Assembly: GCA_017618275.1 (NCBI GenBank)
Contig: JAFZUS010000050.1
Coordinates: 1 to 36,474 of the forward strand
Length of the DNA stretch: 36,474 nucleotides
From: Prevotella sp.
Lineage (GTDB): Bacteria > Bacteroidota > Bacteroidia > Bacteroidales > Bacteroidaceae
Direction: 5' to 3'
Under the pieces are notes generated by a model. It made no database searches, was not told where the DNA came from, and was given only the letters and a program-made list of their open reading frames with translations. Shown in pieces: positions 26,089 through 33,728 of this stretch (within the stretch, counting starts at the first letter, position 1; each line of letters starts with the position of its first letter). The position numbers and the translations under genes were made by a program.

Positions 26089-26760
26089 TCAACTATGTAG
26101 TCGCCGGTGATAGGCCTTGCGGAGTTTGCGGACGGCTTTGTCGCGTATCTGGCGGACACGCTCTCGCTTCAGATCCATATCCTCAGCAATCTCGGCCATC
26201 GTCTCATGCTCCTGACTGATACCGAAATAGGCATTCACCACCCTACTCTCCCGCTCATCAAGACAGCCAAGGGCATACTCAACGGCATCCTCAATGGTCT
26301 CTGAGTGGACACGCTCATCGGCCACGGGTGCATCCTGATTGACCAATACAGACAACAGGCTCATATTCGTGCGGTGACCTAAGGGTGCATCGACGGAGGT
26401 TGACTTCTGGTTCAGTTTACGGGGAGGCTCCGTCTGTTGATCTAATGCCTTCTCGATCTGCTGGCGCACATGCACGACAGCATAGTTCACAAAGCGGGAA
26501 CCTCGCGAGGCATCAAACTTTGTGGCGGCCTTCAACAGTCCTATGTTACCTTCACTAACAAGGTCTTCCATCTGCAAGCCCTTACCCTTGTACTGGTTGG
26601 CGATGGACACCACAAAACGGAGGTTGGCCTCAACGAGTTTGTTGAGAGCACGCTCATCACCCTTTTGGATACGCTCCGACAAGACTCGTTCCTCTTCTGC
26701 CGACAGTAATGACTCACGGCCAATCTCGTCCAAATATTTGTTTAATCCTGATCCTTCCAT
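26089..26760 (-). CDS. Sigma-70 family factor (RpoD paralogue) lacking the WW melting dyad
   Basis: 223 residues from ATG 26760, which follows a promoter. Upstream ORF extension is rejected because it runs through that promoter. The protein has region 1.2 (LNKYLDEIGRE), region 2 (ANLRFVVSIANQYKGKGLQMEDLVSEGNIGL) and region 4 (DERESRVVNAYFGI...LKRERVRQIRDKAVRKLR). In region 2.3 the usual YAxWWIRQ reads YAVVHVRQ: V96/H97 replace the two tryptophans that wedge open the promoter, while F90 and Y93 remain. Region 3 is short. It resembles a group 2 sigma factor rather than the Bacteroidota primary sigma (about 287 residues with WW). Its promoters and signals are unknown. Confidence 0.85.
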   Translation of the reverse strand: MEGSGLNKYLDEIGRESLLSAEEERVLSERIQKGDERALNKLVEANLRFVVSIANQYKGKGLQMEDLVSEGNIGLLKAATKFDASRGSRFVNYAVVHVRQQIEKALDQQTEPPRKLNQKSTSVDAPLGHRTNMSLLSVLVNQDAPVADERVHSETIEDAVEYALGCLDERESRVVNAYFGISQEHETMAEIAEDMDLKRERVRQIRDKAVRKLRKAYHRRLHS

Positions 26761-26782
26761 CTTAAAAATTGTTTCTTGCCTG

Positions 26783-26811
26783 CAAAGATAATGAAAAAGA
26801 ATCATATTCAA
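26783..26811 (-). promoter_or_regulatory. Promoter of the sigma factor gene
   Basis: TTG (26811-26809), 18 bases, then TATCTTTG (26790-26783). Leader of about 15-20 bases. Confidence 0.65.
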
Positions 26812-26824
26812 TCATTCTTTTTGT

Positions 26825-26832
26825 TATTTTTG
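26825..26832 (+). promoter_or_regulatory. -7 element of the patatin gene
   Basis: TATTTTTG matches TAnnTTTG and ends 8 bases before ATG 26841, implying a leaderless or nearly leaderless transcript. Divergent from the sigma factor promoter. Confidence 0.55.
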
Positions 26833-26840
26833 CAACCGAA

Positions 26841-27800
26841 ATGAAACTACAACGATTATTCACAATCCTCATAGCCGTTTTCACCGTAAGCGTGACAATG
26901 GCTGACAGACCCAAAATCGGGTTGGTTTTAGGCGGTGGCGGAGCCAAGGGCGCTGCCGAGGTGGGTGCGCTGAAAGTGATAGAACAGGCGGGCATCCCCA
27001 TAGACTATATCGCAGGGTCGTCAGTAGGAGCCATCATCGGTGGACTCTATGCGGCTGGCTATACGGCGAGCGAACTCGAAACATTATTCCAGACGCAGGA
27101 ATGGCTCTCGTTGCTGACAGACAGGAATACTGCATTCAGCAACGAACCGTACAAGACCCAGAATGGCGTGACCTATATCTTCGGATTCCCTGTGATGGAC
27201 AGGAACAGTAGCGGTTTCGGCATCATGCGTGGCGGAAGGATTGAACAGGTGCTCGACTCGATGGTGTCTGTCAGAGGATGTACGGAGTTTGAAAGTCTGC
27301 GGATTCCCTTCAGGTGCGTCGCCGCCGATATGCGTACTGCCAAAGAGGTGGTGCTCGCAAAGGGTATCGTCGCCTCAGCCATACGTGCCTCGATGGCAAT
27401 ACCCGGCATCTTCAAGCCCGTGACCAAGGGCGACTGGCTACTGGTGGACGGTGGTTTGCTGAACAATCTGCCAGTGGATGTCTGCAAGGCGATGGGAGCG
27501 GATATCATCATCGCCATCGACCTGCAACAAGATGAAAAACAGCCTAAGGAACGGGCTGAGACGACGTTACTGACAGGAATTGGCGACTTACTCGGGTTGG
27601 GTGGCGTGATAGAATGGCTGACCAACCGTCCTGATATCAGAAAACACGTAGAGAACAAGAAACTGGCAGATATCTACATCCGTCCCGACATACCAGACTA
27701 CGATGTCACGAGTTTCGGCAACAAGAACAGTGCCCGGATGATCAAGGCCGGTGAAGAAGCGGCGAAGAAGCACTGGGAGGAACTACGAAAACTGAAATAA
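26841..27800 (+). CDS. Patatin-like phospholipase with signal peptide
   Basis: 319 residues from ATG 26841; a longer reading frame would have to start upstream of the promoter. N-terminal hydrophobic signal (MKLQRLFTILIAVFTVSVTMA). The Ser-Asp dyad is complete: oxyanion loop GGGGAKG, nucleophile S61 in GSSVG, and D203 in DGG. RssA-like size; it lacks the C-terminal outer-membrane barrel of long Bacteroidota patatins. A periplasmic phospholipase acting on envelope lipids is inferred. It faces dnaJ tail to tail with 17 bases between stops and no visible terminator. Confidence 0.92.
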   Translation: MKLQRLFTILIAVFTVSVTMADRPKIGLVLGGGGAKGAAEVGALKVIEQAGIPIDYIAGSSVGAIIGGLYAAGYTASELETLFQTQEWLSLLTDRNTAFSNEPYKTQNGVTYIFGFPVMDRNSSGFGIMRGGRIEQVLDSMVSVRGCTEFESLRIPFRCVAADMRTAKEVVLAKGIVASAIRASMAIPGIFKPVTKGDWLLVDGGLLNNLPVDVCKAMGADIIIAIDLQQDEKQPKERAETTLLTGIGDLLGLGGVIEWLTNRPDIRKHVENKKLADIYIRPDIPDYDVTSFGNKNSARMIKAGEEAAKKHWEELRKLK

Positions 27801-27817
27801 AACAGCACTAACAGCCA

Positions 27818-28522
27818 TCACCCTCGCTGCATCTGGCGCAGAAGGTCTTTCTGATGTTCCGTCAGGTTCTGAGGCAATTTCACCTGATAGGTAATGATGA
27901 GGTCGCCGAAGGTGCCATCGCCCCTGTCGTAGCCCTTGCCACGCAGACGCACCTTCGTGCCTGACTGTGTCTCTGGCTTGATCTTCAATTTCAGTTTTTG
28001 TCCGTTCGACAAGGTCACGATAATCTCGCCACCCAACAGTGCCGTATAGAGATCGATGGTGACATTGGCATTCATCTCACCCGTATGGGTGCGTCGTCCC
28101 GTACTCCCGGAAAATCCGGAATGTCCGGAAAAGCCTTGGAAACCACCAAAACCACCACCTGGTTGGCCCTTGCGCCCAAAGAGGTCTTCGAAGAACGAAC
28201 TGAATCCGCCTCCGCCGTTAAAATTGCTGAAGTCAAAGCCACTGAACGGATTAGCGCCACCTGCTCCTCCACCTCCAAAGCCCTGGAACTGATCGGCCTC
28301 CTTCCACTGCTCACCATACTGGTCATACTTCTTCCGCTTCTCAGGATCACCAATCACATCGTAAGCCTCCTGTAAAGCCTGGAACTTAGCCTGCGCCTTC
28401 GGGTCGTCCGGGTGCAAGTCGGGATGAAACTGCTTGGCTCGTTTCAGATATGCCTTCTTCACATCCTTCTGCGGTATCGTCTTTTCGACGCCTAAAATCT
28501 TGTAATAATCTATGAATGCCAT
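27818..28522 (-). CDS. Short DnaJ/CbpA-type co-chaperone missing one C-terminal domain
   Basis: 234 residues. J domain (about 5-70) with HPD at 33-35, a long Gly/Phe-rich region (80-146), then a single C-terminal beta domain (about 150-222: [16 protein letters not shown]...[17 protein letters not shown]...[15 protein letters not shown]). There is no zinc finger, and comparison from memory with about 300-residue CbpA proteins indicates that client-binding domain I is gone. It stimulates DnaK ATPase by family. The start is preceded by an unusually strong Shine-Dalgarno, and no TAnnTTTG promoter was found in the 116-base divergent gap. Confidence 0.9.
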   Translation of the reverse strand: MAFIDYYKILGVEKTIPQKDVKKAYLKRAKQFHPDLHPDDPKAQAKFQALQEAYDVIGDPEKRKKYDQYGEQWKEADQFQGFGGGGAGGANPFSGFDFSNFNGGGGFSSFFEDLFGRKGQPGGGFGGFQGFSGHSGFSGSTGRRTHTGEMNANVTIDLYTALLGGEIIVTLSNGQKLKLKIKPETQSGTKVRLRGKGYDRGDGTFGDLIITYQVKLPQNLTEHQKDLLRQMQRG

Positions 28523-28530
28523 ATTCCTTT

Positions 28531-28539
28531 CCTCCTTTT
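28531..28539 (-). promoter_or_regulatory. Strong Shine-Dalgarno of the dnaJ-like gene
   Basis: AAAAGGAGG on the minus strand, 8 bases before ATG 28522, complementary to the CCUCCUUU end of 16S rRNA. None of the other starts examined in the window has a comparable sequence. Confidence 0.75.
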
Positions 28540-28588
28540 CATCTATTGATTATATCTGACTGACTTCTAGCAAAAAGTGTACCAAGGA

Positions 28589-28620
28589 TTTGGATATGTC
28601 AGATATTCTTCGTACCTTTG
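28589..28620 (+). promoter_or_regulatory. Promoter of the 5'-nucleotidase gene
   Basis: TTTG (28589-28592), 20 bases, then TACCTTTG (28613-28620). Leader of about 12 bases to ATG 28639. Confidence 0.75.
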
Positions 28621-28638
28621 CGCCCAAATAATAAACCG

Positions 28639-30405
28639 ATGAAGAAACGACTCATAACTACCGTTGCCTTTGTCAGTCTCGTGCTGACCCTAACGGCACA
28701 ATCCGCCACGAAAACCGTACGTCTGATAGTCATTGAGACCAGTGACGTTCACGGACACTTTTTCCCATGGGATTTCATGGAGAACAGACCTATTAAAGGT
28801 TCGCTCACGCGCGCAAATACCTATATTAATAAACAACGGCAGCAATATGGCGACAACCTGTTGCTGATCGACAACGGCGATATCCTGCAAGGACAGCCGT
28901 GTTCCTACTGGTCGAATTTCGTGAATCCTGAGGAGGAGAACCTGGCTGCCAGCGTCATCAACTATATGAAATATGACGTTGAAGCAGTAGGCAACCACGA
29001 TGTGGAGCCTGGTCACAAGGTGTATGACAAGTGGATGAGTGAGGTACGTTGTCCTGTGATTGGTGCAAACATCGTGAAGGAAGAATACAAAAACGGCGAA
29101 GCAAACCCCTCCCATATCTATACTGGCCTGCAACCTTACTCCGTCCACTACAAGGATGGTGTGAAGATTTGTGTGCTTGGCTTGCTGACTCCAGCCATTC
29201 CCAACTGGCTGAACAAATCCATCTGGAAAGGCATTGGGTTTGAGGATATGGTGAGTAGCGCCAAGAAGTGGGTGAAGTACATCCAGGAGACAGAACATCC
29301 TGATCTGCTGATTGGACTATTCCACTCCGGACTCAACGGCGGTATCGAGACCGAAGAGTATCTGGAGGATGAAACAGAGTCGGTGGCTAAGGAAGTGCCA
29401 GGTTTCGATATCATCTTCTTCGGACACGACCATCAGGTGCATCATGAGTGGATCACCAACAGTAAAGGCCAGAAAGTGCTCTGTCTGGATCCCACCTGCC
29501 ATGCGACAAACGTAGCGGAGGCAGAGATAGAACTCACCTACAAGAACGGACACCTGACGAAAAAAGATATCAAGGGGAACATCGTGAATATTCAGGACGA
29601 GGAGATCGACCAGCAGATGATGGCCCATTTCCAGTCGAAGATTGAGGCTGTGAAGGAGTATGTGAGTCGTAAGATCGGCATCTTTGAGCAACCCATCTAC
29701 ACCCGGGAGAGTTTCTTCGGCAATTCGGCCTTCACCGACCTGATCCATAACCTGCAGTTGCAGATATCAAAAGCCGACATCTCGTTCAATGCCCCCCTGT
29801 CATTCAATGCGACCATCAAGGCTGGCGACGTGACACAGGCCGACATGTTCAAACTCTACCGCTTCGAGAACCTGATGTTCATGCTGCGCATGACAGGCGA
29901 GGAAATACGTAAGCACTTAGAGTACAGTTACGATATGTGGTGCAACACCATGACATCACCTGAAGACCATGCCCTACTCCTTAACAAGGCCTCGAAAGAT
30001 GACCAACAGCGTACGGGATTCCAGAACTACACCTTCAATTTCGACTCGGCAGCAGGCATAGATTATGAGGTAGACCTGACGAAACCCAACGGACAGAAGG
30101 TCAGAATCCTGCAGTTGTCAAACGGCCAGCCCTTCGACGAGAAGAAATGGTACAAGGTGGTGATGAACAGTTATCGGGCCAATGGCGGTGGTGAACTACT
30201 GACTCGCGGCGCAGGTATTCCGAAAGACTCACTCGACAGTCGTGTCATCTGGAATACAGAACTTGACCAGCGTCACTATCTGACAGAAGAGATACGCCGT
30301 CAGGGAACCATCAATCCGCAGCCCAACCACAACTGGCGCTTCGTGCCTGAGGAATGGGCGAAGCCGGCTTTGGAACGTGACCGTAAAATCCTCTTCGGAC
30401 AATAA
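28639..30405 (+). CDS. Secreted 5'-nucleotidase / 2',3'-cyclic phosphodiesterase family protein
   Basis: 588 residues from ATG 28639. Signal peptide (1-21). N-terminal metallophosphoesterase domain with D36-x-H38 (ETSDVHGH), NGDILQGQP, GNHD and GHDH metal motifs. C-terminal 5_nucleotid_C substrate domain with MNSYRANGGGELLTRGAGIP and the FNAPLSFNATIKAG segment. Members release phosphate and nucleosides from extracellular or periplasmic nucleotides (UshA/CpdB group). The substrate range is not fixed by sequence. It is followed 24 bases later by nudC in the same direction. Confidence 0.94.
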   Translation: MKKRLITTVAFVSLVLTLTAQSATKTVRLIVIETSDVHGHFFPWDFMENRPIKGSLTRANTYINKQRQQYGDNLLLIDNGDILQGQPCSYWSNFVNPEEENLAASVINYMKYDVEAVGNHDVEPGHKVYDKWMSEVRCPVIGANIVKEEYKNGEANPSHIYTGLQPYSVHYKDGVKICVLGLLTPAIPNWLNKSIWKGIGFEDMVSSAKKWVKYIQETEHPDLLIGLFHSGLNGGIETEEYLEDETESVAKEVPGFDIIFFGHDHQVHHEWITNSKGQKVLCLDPTCHATNVAEAEIELTYKNGHLTKKDIKGNIVNIQDEEIDQQMMAHFQSKIEAVKEYVSRKIGIFEQPIYTRESFFGNSAFTDLIHNLQLQISKADISFNAPLSFNATIKAGDVTQADMFKLYRFENLMFMLRMTGEEIRKHLEYSYDMWCNTMTSPEDHALLLNKASKDDQQRTGFQNYTFNFDSAAGIDYEVDLTKPNGQKVRILQLSNGQPFDEKKWYKVVMNSYRANGGGELLTRGAGIPKDSLDSRVIWNTELDQRHYLTEEIRRQGTINPQPNHNWRFVPEEWAKPALERDRKILFGQ

Positions 30406-30429
30406 GCCACAGATTCTCACAGAATTGAA

Positions 30430-31197
30430 ATGAAGAAATACTTTTTTGTATTTTGCAAGGAAGACCTTTTGCTTGAAAGGACAGCAGAGGGAGACTTCAC
30501 CATCCCCCTTCAGGAAGAGCCGCCTACAGAGGTGAAGGCTTGGACGCACCAGATGAACATCACCCCGATGGAGGATGGTACACCTGTAGTGACCTACCGC
30601 ATTGATGCTCCCATCACAGACAATGAACGCTACGAGATGTGCGGACTCCGTCAGAGTTACTATAAACTTCCCCGTCCTCTCTATCTGAAGGCAGGCAAAT
30701 GCCAGGAACTGCTCTACTGGGATCAGAACACTAAATACTGCGGTGTCTGTGGTGCGCCTATGCGTATGGACACAGACATCTCCAAGAAATGTACAGAATG
30801 CGGCAAGGAAATCTGGCCACAACTGGCTATAGCCGTAATTGTACTCATCCACAAGGGCGACGAGGTGCTGCTGGTACGTGCCAAGAATTTCAAGCGCGAC
30901 TTCTTCGGACTGGTTGCAGGATTTGTGGAGACAGGCGAGACACTGGAAGAAGCCGTAGCCCGTGAGGCCCTCGAAGAGACAGGGGTAACCATCACCAATA
31001 TCCGCTACTTCGCTTCACAGCCCTGGCCCTACCCCTGCGGACTGATGGTAGGTTTCAATGCCGACTATGTGAGTGGCGATATCCATTTACAGGCAAGCGA
31101 GATTGCGAAAGGCGGCTGGTTCCGTAAAGACAATCTCCCGGATATCCCGGAGAAACTGTCTATTGCCAGAATGCTGTTAGATGCCTGGCTACTCTAG
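30430..31197 (+). CDS. nudC: NAD(H)/NAD-capped RNA pyrophosphatase (Nudix)
   Basis: 255 residues. Zinc ribbon C104-x2-C107...C121-x2-C124, a complete Nudix box (G164 to V186: GFVETGETLEEAVAREALEETGV spans these residues, with R178, E179, E182 and E183), and the NudC-specific SQPWPYP at 196-202. It hydrolyses NADH and removes NAD caps from RNA 5' ends. Probably co-transcribed with the nucleotidase. Its stop overlaps the 3' end of the converging lipoprotein gene by 9 bases. Confidence 0.96.
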   Translation: MKKYFFVFCKEDLLLERTAEGDFTIPLQEEPPTEVKAWTHQMNITPMEDGTPVVTYRIDAPITDNERYEMCGLRQSYYKLPRPLYLKAGKCQELLYWDQNTKYCGVCGAPMRMDTDISKKCTECGKEIWPQLAIAVIVLIHKGDEVLLVRAKNFKRDFFGLVAGFVETGETLEEAVAREALEETGVTITNIRYFASQPWPYPCGLMVGFNADYVSGDIHLQASEIAKGGWFRKDNLPDIPEKLSIARMLLDAWLL

Positions 31198-31977
31198 CAT
31201 CTTCATTGTCATCTGTCCTTTGTAAGAGATGAGCGTTTCCACCAGATAGCAACTCGCCCCATCCGGTATACAGAGTGTTGCATTGAAATGCAGACCAGCC
31301 GCATCGGCGTGGCTATACTCCATATTGGCAAGTATCGCCTCCGTCAGAAACCCTGAAGGCACTAAATGACTATATTGCTGCTTGCGGAAATCGCTGGAGT
31401 AGAGTTTCTGTCCTCCCTTAAAGACACTGATGTGCATGATGTTGTCGTAATAGACATTCTCCACCTCCACACCATCGTCATTGTAGGTACGCTTCACTAC
31501 CTTAAACTTCGTCGGGTTGATGGCAATATACCAGTGATAACGCTCCCCGTTGTAGTTAACGACGGAATCAGTCTTCACCTGATGAGTATAGGTCATAATC
31601 TTGGGAGTATCGTGCGTAAACTCCGCTGTAGCATCCTGATCGTCTGTCTTCTCCAGTTTGATGACATCACCATTCTGATTCCTGAACCAAAACAGATGTT
31701 CCGTCTGCTTCTCTATGGCATACTTGGTACCCGTGGCAAACACCAACGAATCGCCTACAATCTTGAAATAGGCTGGCATACTGGTGGTGTCTGCATAGAA
31801 GATAGTATCACCCTTCACACGGAACGACACATCGCCCGACTCCTTATCCACCCAGATACCTTGCAACATCGACTTGGCCTCGCGACTTTCCTTTTCCTCT
31901 TCAGCAACACTCACCTGCTGACGGGAACAACCTATCAGGGAAACGATTGCAAATATGATTAATAGTTGTTTTTTCAT
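31189..31977 (-). CDS. Lipoprotein of unknown function
   Basis: 262 residues from ATG 31977; the longer frame begins with TTG and spoils the signal peptide. The signal MKKQLLIIFAIVSLIGC ends in a lipobox (SLIGC), so it is lipid-anchored. The mature part has a short acidic/charged stretch, then beta-rich sequence: GIWVDKESGDVSFRVKGDTIF and YHWYIAINPTKFKVVKRTYNDDG. It recalls the Bacteroidota DUF4738 lipoproteins, but I cannot verify that. It lies seven bases after rfbC, probably in the same transcript, and overlaps nudC tail to tail. Confidence 0.8.
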   Translation of the reverse strand: MKKQLLIIFAIVSLIGCSRQQVSVAEEEKESREAKSMLQGIWVDKESGDVSFRVKGDTIFYADTTSMPAYFKIVGDSLVFATGTKYAIEKQTEHLFWFRNQNGDVIKLEKTDDQDATAEFTHDTPKIMTYTHQVKTDSVVNYNGERYHWYIAINPTKFKVVKRTYNDDGVEVENVYYDNIMHISVFKGGQKLYSSDFRKQQYSHLVPSGFLTEAILANMEYSHADAAGLHFNATLCIPDGASCYLVETLISYKGQMTMKMLE

Positions 31978-31984
31978 CTCATTG

Positions 31985-32533
31985 TTACTCAAACACTTCT
32001 GCGTCTTTCAAGAAGGGTTGCTTTAAGTCCTTCTCGCTCGTCTGCACCAGGGCAGGATATATCGGCCACTTGATGCCGAGTTCTGGATCATTCCAACGGA
32101 TACCAGCCTCAGCCTGAGGAGCATAGGGATTGTCCACCTTATAGGTAAATATAGCCTCCTCGCTCAGTACCAGGAATCCATGGGCAAAACCACGGGGAAT
32201 AAAGAACTGACGTTTGTTCTCCTCGCTCAGTTCCACCATCACGTGCTTGCCGAAGGTAGGACTCGACTTACGGATATCCACCGCCACATCCAGCACCTTG
32301 CCTTTAATCACGCGTACAAGTTTGGCCTGCGAGAGGTCGCCCTTCTGGTAGTGCAAGCCCCTGAGAACGCCAAACGAAGACTTCGACTCATTATCCTGAA
32401 TGAAGTCCACATGCCCCACATGCTCATTAAACTCCGCCTGCTTCCAGGCCTCCATAAAATAGCCGCGAGCATCACAGAACACTTTCGGCTCAATGATGAA
32501 GACACCCTCTATTTCCGTCTTGATATAGTCCAT
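31985..32533 (-). CDS. rfbC: dTDP-4-dehydrorhamnose 3,5-epimerase
   Basis: 182-residue cupin epimerase of dTDP-L-rhamnose synthesis. GVLRGLHYQ carries the catalytic H61, and Y131 (TYKVDNPY) is the second catalytic residue. FIPRGFAHGF and WNDPELGIKWP are family signatures. No rfbA, rfbB or rfbD genes are nearby, so the rest of the pathway must be elsewhere. ATG at 32533 follows a TATCTTTG promoter by 17 bases. Confidence 0.96.
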   Translation of the reverse strand: MDYIKTEIEGVFIIEPKVFCDARGYFMEAWKQAEFNEHVGHVDFIQDNESKSSFGVLRGLHYQKGDLSQAKLVRVIKGKVLDVAVDIRKSSPTFGKHVMVELSEENKRQFFIPRGFAHGFLVLSEEAIFTYKVDNPYAPQAEAGIRWNDPELGIKWPIYPALVQTSEKDLKQPFLKDAEVFE

Positions 32534-32550
32534 ATTCCTAAATTTGGATG

Positions 32551-32558
32551 CAAAGATA
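32551..32558 (-). promoter_or_regulatory. -7 element of rfbC
   Basis: TATCTTTG on the minus strand, 17 bases before the rfbC ATG. No clear -33 element. Divergent from the HU-CCDC81 promoter. Confidence 0.6.
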
Positions 32559-32599
32559 ATGGATTTTTTTCATTTTCTCGTATTTTTAAGTTTCTTTTA

Positions 32600-32631
32600 T
32601 TTGTTTATCTCGCAAAAAAGCAGTAATTTTG
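32600..32631 (+). promoter_or_regulatory. Promoter of the HU-CCDC81/SPOR gene
   Basis: TTTG (32600-32603), 20 bases, then TAATTTTG (32624-32631). The -7 element ends only five bases before the GTG at 32637, so the mRNA would start at the initiation codon. Confidence 0.7.
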
Positions 32632-32636
32632 CACTC

Positions 32637-33725
32637 GTGATTGAATTGGACAGACATATTGAGATTCTTCTGCTGAGCAATGACTGCGTCATCGTGCCGG
32701 GATTGGGAGGTTTTATGGCCCACCACGCAGATGCCCGCTATGACGAGGAAGACCACACATTCCTCCCGCCATTGCGCACCCTCGGCTATAACCCACAACT
32801 CACCATGAACGACTCCCTGCTGGTGCAGTCGTATGTGGAAGCCTACGATATGAGTTACCCTGAGGCTCTGCGGAGAATCGAAGATGAGGTCAACGAACTG
32901 AAACAGCATTTGGAGAACGAAGGTCGTTACGATCTGAATGATATCGGTGTCCTCTCCGTCAACGAAGACGGCAAATACATCTTCTCTCCCTGCGAGGCTG
33001 GCATCCTCACGCCCCAGTTCTACGGTCTCTCATCCTTCGAAATGGCTCCATTAGACGAACTGAAGAGACAGCAGAAAGCCCCCGTTCCCGTGGTGGAAAT
33101 CGCTGCAGAGCCTGCAGAACCCGCTGACACCTTAGAGACAACAGATGTCACAGAGACCGAGACAATAGAAGAAGAGGAGGAGGAACGCGCCATCGTCATC
33201 AAGATGTCGTGGGTGCGTAACGCCGTTGCTGTTGCAGCCGCCGTTCTGGCCTTCTTCCTGATGACCACGCCTGTCACCAACAGCGAGAACAGCCATCAGA
33301 GCATGGGCAATCTGAACAATTCCATCCTCGTGGGCATGATGCCGAAAGACTCCAACATGAAGAAGGTCGACATGAGCAAGATAGACGCTCCGAAGCCTGT
33401 AGTCAAGAAGGACTCTGTGGCACCTGTCAAAGAAGCCACGAAGACTGTCACGAAGACCGACACCGCGTCTGTCATTGCCAGTCAGGAACTCCGCTACTGT
33501 ATCGTCCTTGCCAGTTACATCTCCAAGAAGAATGCCAATGCCTTCGTGGAGGAACTGCAACAGAAAGGCTATGCAGAGGCAAGGGTGTATATCCGCAATA
33601 ACGTCACGCGCGTCATATATGGAAATTTCAAGACCGTCAATGAGGCTTACAACAAATTGAACAGCATCCAGAAACGGAAAGGACTCGAAGAGGCTTGGGT
33701 GCTGAAAGTGAAAGACGAGAGTTAA
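32637..33725 (+). CDS. HU-CCDC81, transmembrane, SPOR protein (putative nucleoid-to-wall tether)
   Basis: 362 residues from GTG 32637. The ATG at 32544 is rejected because that frame would run through the promoter, and family members begin with IELDRHIEILLLSNDCV. Residues 1-60 and 60-135 match the two bacterial HU-CCDC81 domains (VIVPGLGGFMAHH...LLVQSYVEAYDMSYPEALRRI...DIGVLSVNEDGKYIFSP). An acidic linker (about 155-185, run of Glu) is followed by one span (193-211), a periplasmic Lys/Thr/Pro linker and a SPOR domain (about 285-360: CIVLASYISKKNANAFVEELQQKG...VIYGNFKTVNEAY). SPOR domains bind denuded septal peptidoglycan. Predicted role: linking DNA or a cytoplasmic partner to the division-site wall. 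The function is inferred. The zinc-ribbon/FHA gene follows after three bases. Confidence 0.9.
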   Translation: MIELDRHIEILLLSNDCVIVPGLGGFMAHHADARYDEEDHTFLPPLRTLGYNPQLTMNDSLLVQSYVEAYDMSYPEALRRIEDEVNELKQHLENEGRYDLNDIGVLSVNEDGKYIFSPCEAGILTPQFYGLSSFEMAPLDELKRQQKAPVPVVEIAAEPAEPADTLETTDVTETETIEEEEEERAIVIKMSWVRNAVAVAAAVLAFFLMTTPVTNSENSHQSMGNLNNSILVGMMPKDSNMKKVDMSKIDAPKPVVKKDSVAPVKEATKTVTKTDTASVIASQELRYCIVLASYISKKNANAFVEELQQKGYAEARVYIRNNVTRVIYGNFKTVNEAYNKLNSIQKRKGLEEAWVLKVKDES

Positions 33726-33728
33726 ACT

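Noticed and set aside
26761-26811. N-terminal extension of the sigma factor upstream of 26760
   Set aside because: It would be encoded across the -7 element TATCTTTG and matches no sigma region.
32544-32636. ATG 32544 as start of the HU-CCDC81 protein
   Set aside because: That frame runs through the -33 and -7 elements and overlaps the rfbC promoter; the GTG at 32637 gives the family N-terminus.
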